DNA of 43,442 nt from Pelorhabdus rhamnosifermentans (GTDB lineage Bacteria; Bacillota; Negativicutes; UMGS1260). Location: assembly GCF_018835585.1 (NCBI RefSeq), contig NZ_JAHGVE010000030.1:1-43442 (forward strand), read 5' to 3'. Within the stretch, counting starts at the first letter, position 1; every line of letters starts with the position of its first letter. Positions 25,080 to 33,168 of the stretch are shown piece by piece. The notes beneath the pieces are model-generated. The model was not told the origin of the DNA and did no database searches. It worked only from the letters and a program-made list of their open reading frames with translations. The position numbers and the translations under genes are program-made.

Positions 25080-26081
25080 ATGAAATTACATATATTACAA
25101 ACTGGCTACACGAAAGTACCTTTTGGTCAATTCTTTGGAGGTCTTGAAGGCTGGGCAGGTTTAAAGGGGCTCATAAAATTTGCTACGGACAAAAAACATT
25201 ATATATTGGTACCTATTAACTGCTTTTTAATAGAACATCCTATTCGGGGACCAATATTAGTAGATACAGGTATAAGTTGGGAACAAGCTCGCGAGCATAG
25301 TCGGTACTATACTGGAGTTGCCAAAATTGTTTTAGATGAGGACGAGTATATATTAGAACCTGAAGAACAGATACCTGCACAACTTAGGGCGTTAGGATAT
25401 GAATGTAATGACATAAGTACGATTATATTGACCCACCTCCATGAAGATCACATCGGGGGGCTAAAATATTTTTCTCATGCGAAAGTCATAGTAAGTAAGA
25501 TCGAATGGGAAAATCGTAATAAAAAATTTTTAGGGCTAGTGCCGCAAATATATTCAAAATCAATTTTACCTATTAGAAATTGGCAGTTAGTTACGTATTC
25601 TTCTGGTGCCTTTTACAATTTTTCTAAATGTGAAGATATTTTTGGAGATAATAGTTTGGTAATGATTCCTACTCCCGGTCATACTACTGGACATTCGAGT
25701 GTGTTCATACAATGTGGTTCTTATCAGGTATTACTTTGTGGTGATATACTCTATACTCTTCGACATTTAGCGGTAGAACAAGTTAGATCAATAATCCTTC
25801 AACCGGAATTAGTTCAGGATTATATCGAATCGGTGCAGAATATAGTGGGACTGCATCAATTAATTCCTAATTTAATTGTCATTCCAGGTCATGACCCTAC
25901 AGAGTATCAATCAAAGTACTTAAGATTATTTTTTAAGGATGGTGCATTATCAGAGAAAGAACTGCTGCAGATTAAATCATATGAAAAGCGTATTTTTAAT
26001 GACAGTTATACATTGATTCAAGGGTTTATACCTAAATTTGTACCAAGTTCAGATAGTAGTAGAATAGGAAAGGTCTATTAA
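25080..26081 (+). CDS. MBL-fold metallo-hydrolase, N-acyl homoserine lactonase-like
   Basis: A 333-residue metallo-beta-lactamase-fold protein. The zinc motif is 'IILTHLHEDHIGGL' (HxHxDH, about 117-130); further ligands are expected at 'MIPTPGHTTGHSSVF' (His near 201) and 'VLLCGDIL' (Asp near 222). 'GPILVDTGISW' early in the chain is the usual first strand pair of the AttM/AiiA subgroup, although at 333 residues it is longer than AHL lactonases (about 250-290). Lactone or ester hydrolysis is plausible but unproven. ATG 25080 is preceded by AAGGGTG; a GTG at 25068 is an alternative. A small palindrome (CTTAGA...TCTAAG, near 26090-26109) follows. Confidence 0.82.
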   Translation: MKLHILQTGYTKVPFGQFFGGLEGWAGLKGLIKFATDKKHYILVPINCFLIEHPIRGPILVDTGISWEQAREHSRYYTGVAKIVLDEDEYILEPEEQIPAQLRALGYECNDISTIILTHLHEDHIGGLKYFSHAKVIVSKIEWENRNKKFLGLVPQIYSKSILPIRNWQLVTYSSGAFYNFSKCEDIFGDNSLVMIPTPGHTTGHSSVFIQCGSYQVLLCGDILYTLRHLAVEQVRSIILQPELVQDYIESVQNIVGLHQLIPNLIVIPGHDPTEYQSKYLRLFFKDGALSEKELLQIKSYEKRIFNDSYTLIQGFIPKFVPSSDSSRIGKVY

Positions 26082-26122
26082 AAACATAACTTAGATTCTA
26101 GAGTCTAAGAGTAGAAAGGATA

Positions 26123-26643
26123 GTGTGTGCTGTGGCAAATAAAAAAAGCGGGCAAACCGCCTTTAACGTAGCGGCAGGACGGTTGGTTGAACAGTATCAA
26201 CCCCAAGAAATCAGGCTTTTTACCAATCCTGTAATCAAAAATCTGTTTAATTGGCCTATCCGGTTCCTGGCGGAGTTCAAAATAATTAGAGATTGGCTGA
26301 TTAGAATGAGTGATAACAAAACCAAGGGCATTTATGGTTCACAAGTTTGTCGCACCAAGTATATTGACGATTCGCTTCAATCGGCTATCGTCTAAAAAGT
26401 GTGGTAGAAAAAAACTCCGACATTGAAGGGGCAAGAGATCTGGTGAGATATCTCGAGAAGTATGGCATCATTTGGCATTTTGGACTTGACCCGTTAGAGG
26501 TAGCGGATTTTCTAAGACATTTTAAACTAAAGCTAATCGAAGATGTCGGGCCTTCTTATTATCAGGAGAAATTTTTAAAACCGCTCGGGCGGCGGTTAGA
26601 CGTGTCAGAAATTGAACGGACAGCTTATGCAACGGTTATTTAA
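26123..26643 (+). pseudogene. Leucine-carboxyl-methyltransferase-like (TIGR00027-type) gene with its core deleted
   Basis: The first part (26123-26395) encodes a normal family N terminus: 'TAFNVAAGRLVEQYQPQEIR', 'LFTNPVIKNLF' and 'YGSQVCRTKYIDDSLQ'. It stops exactly where the SAM-binding strand ('VVILGAGLDTRAYRL'-like in relatives) should begin. The second part (26401-26643, same frame) encodes the normal C terminus: 'YLEKYGIIWHFGLDPLEVAD', 'IEDVGPSYYQEKFLKPLGR' and 'SEIERTAYATVI'. About 110-120 central residues are absent. Both ends are well preserved, so the deletion seems recent; no methyltransferase activity is possible. Confidence 0.8.
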
Positions 26644-26653
26644 TAGAATAAAC

Positions 26654-26690
26654 GGCAAGACCGCAGAATTTCTGTGTCTTGCCATTTTTA
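26654..26690. terminator. Bidirectional terminator
   Basis: GGCAAGAC (26654-26661) and GTCTTGCC (26676-26683), with GCAGAA/TTTCTGT inside, form a strong stem followed by ATTTTTATAT. It lies between the methyltransferase remnant and the convergent HD-domain gene. Confidence 0.8.
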
Positions 26691-26706
26691 TATATAATAA
26701 AATGCT

Positions 26707-27294
26707 TTACTCGAATTTTTCCATTTCTTTATTTACTGATTCCTCGCAGGAACGCATGGCAAGCAGTGTTTTTTCAAGCAGTGTATCTAGTTCCCAGCCA
26801 AGCATTTCTGCACCTTTTTTTATGACATCGCGCGAACAGCCTGCGGCAAATTTTTTATCTTTAAATTTTTTCTTTAGACTGGACAGCTCCATATCCATTG
26901 TGCTTTTGGAGGGGCGCATTTTAGCAGCGGCACCGATTAAGCCAGTTAGTTCATCAGTGGCAAATAAAATTTTTTCCATCTGGTGTTTCGGCTCAATGTC
27001 GACACAGAGACCGTAACCATGGCTGCAGATGGAATAGATCATTTCTTCGCTTACGTTTTCCGCTTTTAAGAGTTCTGAAGCTTTTTTGCAATGCTCTTCA
27101 GGATAAAGTTCAAAATCAATGTCATGAAGCAAGCCGACTGTTCCCCAGTAGTCCGATTCATTATTATAACCTAGTTCCTTTGCATACCATTTCATAACGC
27201 CTTCTACGGTCAGACCATGATGGATATGAAAAGATTCTTTGTTATACATTGTCAACAAATTCAGCGCTTCTGTTCTTGTAAGTGAACTAACCAT
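26707..27294 (-). CDS. HD-domain hydrolase-like protein
   Basis: A 195-residue protein with the HD signature: 'FHIHHGLTVEGVMKWYAKEL' gives the first His, 'VGLLHDIDFELYPEEH' gives the HD pair, 'ICSHGYGL' gives a further His, and 'LFATDELTGLIGAAAKMRPS' gives the last Asp. This is the layout of the uncharacterised HDIG subgroup found widely in Firmicutes. A phosphohydrolase acting on nucleotides or phosphoesters is the family expectation; the substrate is unknown. Single gene; upstream region 27295-27470 holds no clear motif. Confidence 0.85.
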   Translation of the reverse strand: MVSSLTRTEALNLLTMYNKESFHIHHGLTVEGVMKWYAKELGYNNESDYWGTVGLLHDIDFELYPEEHCKKASELLKAENVSEEMIYSICSHGYGLCVDIEPKHQMEKILFATDELTGLIGAAAKMRPSKSTMDMELSSLKKKFKDKKFAAGCSRDVIKKGAEMLGWELDTLLEKTLLAMRSCEESVNKEMEKFE

Positions 27295-27471
27295 GTTTAT
27301 CGTCTCCAGTCTTTTGAAAGAGTCTATATTGTATACTCAAATTAGTCAGTGCTCAAATGATTGAGACAACTGTCATTCATTGTTAATACTATATTTTTTC
27401 TTTTTTCCCTGCTTCTAGTCAATTTATACTATTTTTTACGTTGGCGCTATATGCGATTGTGCTGGCCATGA

Positions 27472-27732
27472 AAACTGAAATTCGCCCGGCTTTTTTCCAG
27501 TGATGTCGATGCTTCAATAATTGTCGTTCAAAAAGGAATACCTTTTAATTTAGGCACCTTCAAAGTCACTTCTTGTGCATTGTTGGAGGGACATCATAAG
27601 GCTGTGGCAGCGATGTTGGAAGGCTGCAAGCTTCGTTGCCTAACAATTTTGCCTGTACATAGTATTTCTAGTTCAAAGGACGACAAAAATTTTAAGATGT
27701 CATGTATAATATTATTGCAGATGAACATGTAG
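27472..27732 (+). pseudogene. Coding remnant with a ParB-like GHH motif, unknown family
   Basis: An open frame from 27472 reads KLKFARLFSSDVDASIIVVQ, then 'GIPFNLGTFKVTSCALLEGH', 'HKAVAAMLEG' and 'LRCLTILPVHS' before drifting and stopping at 27732. It looks protein-like, and 'ALLEGHHKAVAA' recalls the GHHR motif of ParB/Srx-type domains. There is no start codon, and the 3' part overlaps the next frame. Probably the tail of a deleted gene; the family is not certain. Confidence 0.35.
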
Positions 27733-28001
27733 TGGGGAATTTTTCATTTTATAGTAAGGGAAACGGGAATTTTTGGACGGTGATACCTGAATATCAAAAT
27801 AGGGGTATTGGTTCTAAAACAATAAAGTACTTAGAAACGAAATATCCAGATGTGAAAATGTGGGAATTGGAGACACCAGTTCAAAACTATCGTAATTGCC
27901 ACTTTTATGAAAAATGTGGTTTTGTTAAGGTCGATGAGAAAGTTCATTCTGAAAAAATAACATTGCGGATATACAAAAAGATCATCGAGAATATCCTTTA
28001 A
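27702..28001 (+). pseudogene. GNAT acetyltransferase lacking its N-terminal third
   Basis: The 99-codon frame encodes 'VIPEYQNRGIGSKTIKYLE' (acetyl-CoA-binding motif A with Q/RxxGxG/A) and 'NCHFYEKCGFVKVDEKV' (motif B), so the catalytic core is preserved. GNAT proteins are normally 140-180 residues; here the first strands and helix are missing and a stop lies immediately upstream in frame. No ribosome-binding site precedes the ATG. It may be a fusion scar with the remnant at 27472. Confidence 0.65.
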
Positions 28002-28090
28002 ATAAAGCTAGCTTGCGAGTTGCTATATGCAAAAAGTAGCAGCGGTTAAAGTAGACAGCTTTGATTATACTTGGAAAGAAGGGCGCTGTA

Positions 28091-28576
28091 ATGAAATTAA
28101 CTTTTCATAAAGCTACTTTTGCAGATATTGATATTTTAACCAAAACAAGAATAGAAGTTTTGCGATCAGCTAATAATCTATCGGATGATGTAGATATGTC
28201 ATTAGTAGAGCTAGAATCTTATAAATATTATCAAAATTGTTTTGAAAAAGACGCTCACGTAGCATATTTAGTATGTGATGGTGATAATTTTGCAGGTTGC
28301 GGAGGCATAAGTTTTTACGGAGTTATGCCAACATATAGCAATCCAAGTGGAAAAAATGCGTATATCATGAATATGTATACAAGACTTGAGTATAGAAGAA
28401 GTGGTATTGCTAGTAAGACATTAGATTTATTAATCCAAGAAGCAATAAATCGTGGTATCAAGAAAATATCGCTAGAAGCCACAGAGATGGGGCGACTAGT
28501 ATATCAGAAATACGGATTTGTTCGTATGAAAGATGAAATGGAATATCCGTTATTTAAAATACAGTATTTACTATAA
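28091..28576 (+). CDS. GNAT family N-acetyltransferase
   Basis: A 161-residue protein with the full fold. An N-terminal 'TFHKATFADIDILTKTRIEV' is typical of the family; the acetyl-CoA motif is 'MNMYTRLEYRRSGIASKTLD' (about 104-123), and 'LEATEMGRLVYQKYGFVRM' is motif B. ATG 28091 is preceded by GAAAGAAGGG. It is the second of three successive GNAT frames; they differ strongly, so this is not a simple tandem duplication. Substrate unknown. Confidence 0.85.
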   Translation: MKLTFHKATFADIDILTKTRIEVLRSANNLSDDVDMSLVELESYKYYQNCFEKDAHVAYLVCDGDNFAGCGGISFYGVMPTYSNPSGKNAYIMNMYTRLEYRRSGIASKTLDLLIQEAINRGIKKISLEATEMGRLVYQKYGFVRMKDEMEYPLFKIQYLL

Positions 28577-28594
28577 CTATTGACAAGGTGGTAT

Positions 28595-28702
28595 ATGGAG
28601 AGCGTAGCAGCTTTTCCCATGGTAGAACAGATCGACGATAACAGTGTTCACAATGAAATTGATGGGATGAAGTGCCGATTTTTTGGAAGGGAGATATTAT
28701 GA
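28595..28702 (+). CDS. Possible 35-residue leader peptide coupled to the next GNAT gene
   Basis: An ATG at 28595 follows AAGGTGG closely and opens a 35-codon frame (MESVAAFPMVEQIDDN...) whose TGA overlaps the GNAT start as ATGA. Such overlaps usually mean translational coupling. No homologous family is recognised and the length is small, so chance is possible. Confidence 0.3.
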   Translation: MESVAAFPMVEQIDDNSVHNEIDGMKCRFFGREIL

Positions 28703-29265
28703 TCAATAATTTATACATCGTGAGGCCTACGCGAGATGATGTAATATTAGCATATCAGGTTTTTGAAACAGCAATTGCCGATGCCTTTGAAAAAGAGGGA
28801 CTAGGCTCTGAACAAAAATTTATTAATAGTGAAATTATGCAGAAGAAGCGTTTGTTGGATGCAGCTATTGCTCAGCCAAACTTAGATATAGATTTCCTAG
28901 TTGCTAAACTAGAAGAGATTGTTGTTGGCACAATCTCGTTTGGACCATGTGGTGAGCATATCAGAGAATGCACGGAGAAAAGGTGTCATAGTGTAGGTGA
29001 ACTGGGCAGCCTTTACATCCTGCCGCGTTATCAGGGCCAAGGTGTTGGCTCAGCTTTAATCGCTGCTATGGCAGAGAAGCTTTCTAAACAAGGGATTGAT
29101 CAATTTTGTTTAGATAGCGGTTACAGGCGTGCCCAAGAGAAATGGTTAAGAAAATTTGGTGCCCCCTATAAAGCGATAAAAGACTACTGGGGGCCAGGTT
29201 CTGAGCATATGATTTGGTTTTGTAATGTAGCCGATTTTGTAAACGCTGTACTTGCTGCCAATTAA
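28699..29265 (+). CDS. GNAT family N-acetyltransferase
   Basis: A 188-residue protein with 'YIVRPTRDDVILAYQVFE' at the N terminus, 'DIDFLVAKLEEIVVGTISFG' in the central sheet and 'GSLYILPRYQGQGVGSALIA' as the acetyl-CoA motif (QGxGxGS). Start at 28699 follows GGAAGGGAG. A region with 'CGEHIRECTEKRCHSVGELG' precedes the motif and is richer in Cys and His than usual. Substrate unknown. Confidence 0.85.
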   Translation: MINNLYIVRPTRDDVILAYQVFETAIADAFEKEGLGSEQKFINSEIMQKKRLLDAAIAQPNLDIDFLVAKLEEIVVGTISFGPCGEHIRECTEKRCHSVGELGSLYILPRYQGQGVGSALIAAMAEKLSKQGIDQFCLDSGYRRAQEKWLRKFGAPYKAIKDYWGPGSEHMIWFCNVADFVNAVLAAN

Positions 29266-29402
29266 ACATCAAGTAGGTCGGAAGCTTGATAATGATTTTT
29301 ATAAGGTTTTGTACCAGAAAAAATTATGATTGATAAGCAGACGCTAGAAATGGTAGAGGAAACGAATGAGCAATGTCAAGAGCTTCTGAATTTTGTATTA
29401 GT

Positions 29403-29474
29403 TTGGCAGGAGCTTTTTGTTTTTATAGGAAAGTAATTACCATATTATTAGATATACCCGATATTGGGGGAGAG
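29403..29474 (+). repeat. 73-bp dispersed repeat, copy 1
   Basis: The segment starting TTGGCAGGAGCTTTTTG and ending ATATTGGGGGAGAG is identical to 33929-34001 except for one missing G. It lies in non-coding sequence. Here the upstream half of the terminator stem found at the second copy is absent. The rest of 29266-29568 has no gene. Confidence 0.9.
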
Positions 29475-29491
29475 CCTGACCCCATCGTCCC
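29473..29491 (+). repeat. AGCCTGACCCC short dispersed repeat, copy 1
   Basis: AGCCTGACCCCATCGTCCC abuts the 73-bp repeat. Related copies are at 34038-34052 (inverted), 40213-40246 and 42032-42070. Confidence 0.6.
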
Positions 29492-29568
29492 TGGTAGTTT
29501 GCTACTCCGATTGGAGATGCAGCGTAGCTGGCCTCAAATCCCTTTCTAGGAAAACGGTGGAGTATATT

Positions 29569-29775
29569 CTATTTTTTTATGAACTTGTAATATCGACTGT
29601 TTTGACGGAGCTTATTACCAATTAAATCATGCAGATTGGTCAATAGCTTGAGAATCTGATTGCCATTCCAATCTTTCGGTAATAATGGTATGGGGAGAAA
29701 CGGATCTTGTAGTAATATATTGTCAATATGTTCATCTAAATCAAGATAGTTGATACTTCCTTGTATAAAAGTCAT
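29569..29775 (-). pseudogene. C-terminal fragment of a PaaX-family repressor
   Basis: The 68-codon frame contains 'LQDPFLPIPLLPKDWNGNQI', the signature of the PaaX C-terminal domain (DPxLPxxLLPxDWxG), and ends at the usual family terminus. PaaX proteins are about 270-300 residues with an N-terminal winged helix; that whole part is missing. The frame starts with ATG next to a palindromic promoter region, so the fragment could still be expressed, but it cannot bind DNA by the normal domain. Confidence 0.7.
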
Positions 29776-29781
29776 CTTATG

Positions 29782-29822
29782 CTTTTTTCACGTTTAAATG
29801 ATATAATAAAACGTGAAAAAAG
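29782..29822. promoter_or_regulatory. 13-bp inverted repeat around a TATAAT-like sequence
   Basis: CTTTTTTCACGTT (29782-29794) and AACGTGAAAAAAG (29810-29822) are perfect arms around 15 bases holding ATATAATA. It lies between the PaaX fragment (minus) and the small frame at 29837 (plus). It may be an operator, possibly of the lost PaaX-type repressor, or a terminator. Confidence 0.55.
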
Positions 29823-29836
29823 TTGAAGGTGTTGAA

Positions 29837-29962
29837 ATGGTTACAATAATTTGGGACACGTTACTTAAAGAAGAAGCGGTGCAAGAATACCTCAATCCTT
29901 ATGTTATCGGGATTGAGGTATTCTTTGTTTCTAAACTTTACGGCAAACTGATTATTATATAA
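29837..29962 (+). CDS. Possible 41-residue peptide with an internal hairpin
   Basis: ATG 29837 follows GAAGGTG at good spacing and opens a 41-codon frame (MVTIIWDTLLKEEAVQEYLN, then PYVIGIEVFFVSKLYGKLIII). No family is recognised. The hairpin at 29883-29925 sits inside it, as in leader-peptide attenuators, but could also be a terminator crossed by a chance frame. Confidence 0.35.
   Translation: MVTIIWDTLLKEEAVQEYLNPYVIGIEVFFVSKLYGKLIII
29883..29925. terminator. Perfect 16-bp hairpin
   Basis: AAGAATACCTCAATCC (29883-29898) and GGATTGAGGTATTCTT (29910-29925) are exact inverse complements around 11 bases, followed by TGTTTCT. Strong enough to terminate transcription in either direction before the YheO operon at 30107. 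Confidence 0.7.
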
Positions 29963-30106
29963 AAAATTATACATAAACAACAACAAAATATAAAGCAAAG
30001 ATGCAAATGCTTGACGAGACGCTCTGAAAACAGTATGATTTATATAAATAATTATATAAAATGTTAATACATATAAAAAAATATAAAATGGTTAGGAGAT
30101 ATAAAA

Positions 30107-30781
30107 GTGCATCCAATCTTAAAGGCATATATTCCAGTAGTAAATATGCTTATACAGACATTTGGAAAAAATTGTGAAATAGTCATCCATGACTTGACAC
30201 AGCCGAAAAGTTCGGTAGTATATGTGGCAAATGGCACTGTAACCGGTCGAAAAGAGGGCCAGTCATTTGATCATCTCATCCGTCAAGTCTTGCTCAACAA
30301 GAAATTTAAAGATGATTGTACCGCGAACTATGTCTTCGAAGCGGAGAATGGAAAAAAAGTCAAGTCTTCTTCCGCGCTTATTCGTAATCCAGAAGGCGAA
30401 GTAGTAGGAATGCTCTGTATCAATTATGACTTGACTGTATCTTATCTAATACAGGAAAGACTCAATGATTTTCTGCCCGCATCCACCCCCGAGACAACCT
30501 CTACCGAAGATAGTGTTCCTAATCAAGATGTACTGACGATCATAGATGAACTAATTGACAATATCATCAAGAATACAGATGTCGGTAACTTAAAAAGAAA
30601 AGATAACATAGAAATCATACGCTTCATGGATGAAAAGGGGGTGTTTTTGGTAAAAGGTGCAATTGATAAAGTAGCTGCAAGTATGGGCTTATCTAAAGTA
30701 ACTATTTACAGTTACTTAGACGAGGTAAGGGAAAAAAATAGGAAAGGCGTGGCATATGGAGAAGATAACATCCCAATATGA
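30107..30781 (+). CDS. YheO/DauR-family transcriptional regulator (PAS-like plus HTH)
   Basis: The 224-residue protein has an N-terminal YheO PAS-like domain ('GKNCEIVIHDLTQPKSSVVY', 'ALIRNPEGEVVGMLCINYDL') and a C-terminal helix-turn-helix ('VKGAIDKVAASMGLSKVTIY', 'SYLDEVR'). DauR, the best-known member, controls D-arginine catabolism in Pseudomonas. Translation starts at GTG 30107 behind AGGAGA. Its stop overlaps the ridA start by 26 bases, so it is cotranscribed with, and probably controls, the RidA-PLP enzyme pair. The inducer may be an amino acid, by inference from family and neighbours. Confidence 0.88.
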   Translation: MHPILKAYIPVVNMLIQTFGKNCEIVIHDLTQPKSSVVYVANGTVTGRKEGQSFDHLIRQVLLNKKFKDDCTANYVFEAENGKKVKSSSALIRNPEGEVVGMLCINYDLTVSYLIQERLNDFLPASTPETTSTEDSVPNQDVLTIIDELIDNIIKNTDVGNLKRKDNIEIIRFMDEKGVFLVKGAIDKVAASMGLSKVTIYSYLDEVREKNRKGVAYGEDNIPI

Positions 30782-31139
30782 TGGCGAAAACAAAGGGCAT
30801 TACATGCCCGGGATTATTTCAAATGGAATGTTGTATATATCTGGACAGCTATCTATCGATCCTGATACTCGGAAAGTGCCGGAGGGCGGGATAAAAGCAC
30901 ACGCTAGACTTGCTTTGGCCAATGTGGAGCGCGTTCTGAAAGCAACTGGACTTTCTCGTACTGATATTGTCCAGTGTAGAGTATATGTATCAGATATTGA
31001 CCAATGGGATAGTGTTGACAAGGTTTATACAGAATTCTTCGGCGAACACAAACCGGCACGCATTGTTGTACCTGTAGGTGAGCTTCACTTTGGATGCCTT
31101 GTAGAAATTGAAGCGATTGCGGAGGTTAATAAACAATGA
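30756..31139 (+). CDS. RidA/YjgF-family enamine/imine deaminase
   Basis: A 127-residue protein of standard family length. 'GIISNGMLYISGQLSIDPDT' is the N-terminal signature, 'ALANVERVLKATGLSRTDIV' the helix and 'CRVYVSDIDQWDSVDKVY' the central block; 'KPARIVVPVGELHFGCLVEI' contains the Arg and Glu region of the active site. RidA hydrolyses reactive 2-aminoacrylate-type intermediates released by PLP dehydratases. The next gene is exactly such a PLP enzyme and its start overlaps the ridA stop, so direct partnership is very likely. Confidence 0.93.
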   Translation: MEKITSQYDGENKGHYMPGIISNGMLYISGQLSIDPDTRKVPEGGIKAHARLALANVERVLKATGLSRTDIVQCRVYVSDIDQWDSVDKVYTEFFGEHKPARIVVPVGELHFGCLVEIEAIAEVNKQ

Positions 31140-32230
31140 AATATAGTTGTTCAAAATGCGGGGAATCAGTAGATGTAACGACCCGAAAGGCAAAGTGTGA
31201 TTGTGGAGGTCTTTGGAAACTGGATTATAAGCCCCAAAAGTTTGATCTGTCTTTAGTCGATCAAGATACTTGGAGCATCTTTCGCTATCGTGCTTTCATG
31301 CCTTTGGAAGGTGAGCAGTGGCGGGAAATAAGCCTAGGTGAAGGTATGACACCTGTGATTCGATTTAATGAAGATGTACTGCTTAAAATGGATTATTTCA
31401 TGCCGACGTTATCCTTCAAGGATAGAGGCGCTGCCGTACTGATAGCACACTGTAAGGCAATTGGTGTAAATTCTGTCGTGCAAGACAGTAGTGGGAATGC
31501 CGGAAATAGCGTAGCGGCCTACTGCGCAAAAACCGGTATTGAATGTGAGATTTTTGTGCCTGAAGGTACTTCATCAAAGAAGATCGATATGATCAAGTCC
31601 CATAATGCCCGCGTCAATATTGTTCCCGGCACGAGAGATAACTGTGCAGATGCCTGTAGAGCAAAAGTAGATACAGAGGGAAAGTATTACGCAAATCATG
31701 TGTATAATCCGTTCTTCTATGAAGGCACCAAAACTTACATTTACGAAGTTTACGAACAGCTGCACAGAATTCCTGCGAACATCTTTGTCCCGCTGGGAAA
31801 CGGCACGCTATTTATCGGTGTTGTAAAGGCTTTAGAAGAACTTCTTGAAAGTGCCGTAATTGATAAAATGCCGCATATCGTAGCGGTTCAAAGCGAAAAC
31901 TGTGATCCATTTATAAAAGCAGTGCTTGCTGGAGAAAAGCATCCAGCTTCTGTAACCCCTACCTCGACAATGGCAGAGGGAATTGCCATCGGTGTACCCA
32001 TGCGTGGTGAAGAAATTTTGGAATATACCTACAAGTACAATATCGAAATGATTGCAGCCCCAGAAAATCGTATTATGGAAGCGAGAATGGCGCTTGCTGC
32101 AAAGGGGGTTTACTGTGAACATACAACCGCAGCCACTTATGCAGCCTATTTAAAGTATTGTGAATTAAATGGCAAGACATCTGATTGTTTGATTCCTATG
32201 TGTGGCGCTGGTCTTAAATCTGATCACTAA
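31136..32230 (+). CDS. Threonine-synthase-like fold-type II PLP enzyme
   Basis: A 364-residue protein. A zinc ribbon opens the chain ('CSKCGESVDVTTRKAKCDCG'), as in thermophilic-type threonine synthases. 'PTLSFKDRGAAVLIAHC' holds the PLP lysine; 'VVQDSSGNAGNSVAAYCAKT' is the phosphate/substrate Asn loop, and 'IFVPLGNGTLFIGVVKALEE' is the Gly-rich phosphate cup. Coupling to RidA and an amino-acid-type regulator, with no hom or thrB nearby, suggests a catabolic dehydratase or lyase rather than threonine biosynthesis. That is an inference. The C terminus ends 'LIPMCGAGLKSDH', as in the family. Confidence 0.88.
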   Translation: MKYSCSKCGESVDVTTRKAKCDCGGLWKLDYKPQKFDLSLVDQDTWSIFRYRAFMPLEGEQWREISLGEGMTPVIRFNEDVLLKMDYFMPTLSFKDRGAAVLIAHCKAIGVNSVVQDSSGNAGNSVAAYCAKTGIECEIFVPEGTSSKKIDMIKSHNARVNIVPGTRDNCADACRAKVDTEGKYYANHVYNPFFYEGTKTYIYEVYEQLHRIPANIFVPLGNGTLFIGVVKALEELLESAVIDKMPHIVAVQSENCDPFIKAVLAGEKHPASVTPTSTMAEGIAIGVPMRGEEILEYTYKYNIEMIAAPENRIMEARMALAAKGVYCEHTTAATYAAYLKYCELNGKTSDCLIPMCGAGLKSDH

Positions 32231-32275
32231 TTAGCTGGCAAATATCATTTGCAGATGCACTAAGAGGAGGTAAGA

Positions 32276-32698
32276 ATGCAATATCGAATTCAAAGAAACA
32301 TTGAACATATTGATTGGCAGGTGGTTTGTAGAGTATCACAGGAGGCAGGGTTGGCAACACATCCTGTAGAGTTAACGAGAAAAGCTTTTGAAAACAGTTA
32401 CTGTGTGGTATTTGTATTTGATAATGACTTATTGATTGGGGTAGGCCGGGCGATTTCCGATGGTGCATATCAGGCGGCAATCTACGACATTGCTGTTTTG
32501 CCTACATATCAGGGGAAAAAAGTTGGTAGACTGATTATCGATGAAATTCACAAAGATTTGCAGAAGATTAACATTATCTTGTATGCAAGTCCAGGGAAGG
32601 AACCATTTTATAGTAAAATCGGGTACTATAGAATGCTTACGGGAATGGCGAAATTTGATAATGAAAGCATAATGCGTGAAAAAGGATTTATTGAGTAA
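32276..32698 (+). CDS. GNAT family N-acetyltransferase
   Basis: A compact 140-residue GNAT. 'VVFVFDNDLLIGVGRAISDG' forms strands 2-3, 'YDIAVLPTYQGKKVGRLIID' the acetyl-CoA motif (QGxxVG) and 'ILYASPGKEPFYSKIGYYRM' the C-terminal part. It resembles small polyamine or aminoglycoside-like acetyltransferases of Firmicutes. The ATG follows AAGAGGAGG. It lies 45 bases after the PLP enzyme and may be the fourth gene of that operon, perhaps acetylating the same class of amine or amino acid. Confidence 0.86.
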   Translation: MQYRIQRNIEHIDWQVVCRVSQEAGLATHPVELTRKAFENSYCVVFVFDNDLLIGVGRAISDGAYQAAIYDIAVLPTYQGKKVGRLIIDEIHKDLQKINIILYASPGKEPFYSKIGYYRMLTGMAKFDNESIMREKGFIE

Positions 32699-32738
32699 AT
32701 TTTTTTGTAACAAAGGATAAAATGATAGGAGAGATTCG

Positions 32739-32950
32739 ATGAGTGCAATAGCTAAAACCCCTCAGCCGCCTTACTATGCAGTAATATTTACTTCGCTGGA
32801 ATAGGCATAACGGTGTCGTATTGGGAATCACTAGAAGCTATTGGAAATTGGAAGAATTATGTCCGTCACAGAGAAGCTCAAAAATTAGGACAAAATTTAT
32901 GGTATGCAAGTTTCGCAAATAGTGGAAAGGTCAAGAAAAACTGGACATAA
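32739..32950 (+). pseudogene. Antibiotic-biosynthesis-monooxygenase-like gene with central deletion
   Basis: The gene starts normally at ATG 32739 ('MSAIAKTPQPPYYAVIFTSL') behind AGGAGA and meets a stop at once. A second frame continues 'GIGITVSYWESLEAIGNWKN' and 'REAQKLGQNLWYASFAN', the typical C-terminal half of ABM/YqjZ-type proteins. About 35-40 residues are missing between and the frame is shifted. It is no longer functional. Confidence 0.75.
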
Positions 32951-32952
32951 AG

Positions 32953-33075
32953 TTAAGGCTTTTGAGAATTTTGTGATTCAAACTCTTCTGGACTTAGCCA
33001 TCCTAATGCAGAGTGTATGCGTTTAGTATTATAATAAGGCTCAATACTCTTTGTTTTAAAGGAAAATAAAGATGC
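32953..33075 (-). pseudogene. IS3-family transposase C-terminal remnant
   Basis: The minus strand encodes ASLFSFKTKSIEPYYN, then 'TKRIHSALGWLSPEEFESQN' and a stop at 32953. 'YNTKRIHSALGWLSPEEFE' is the conserved end of IS3/IS150-type OrfB transposases. Everything upstream of this end, including most of the DDE domain, is missing. A relic of a former insertion next to the monooxygenase deletion. Confidence 0.8.
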
Positions 33076-33168
33076 AGACAACTTATCCGTAAGCAGTTAG
33101 ACAGAGGCGTCAGTCTTTCGATAACGAGATAAAATTTCAAGAAGATAAACGACAGATTTTACCTATAA

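Noticed and set aside
26612-27016. Plus-strand 134-codon frame
   Set aside because: It is antisense to the well-supported HD-domain gene and has Ser/Phe-rich, non-protein-like composition.
32060-32480. Minus-strand frames opposite the PLP enzyme and GNAT
   Set aside because: No start signals or protein-family features; they mirror conserved plus-strand genes.
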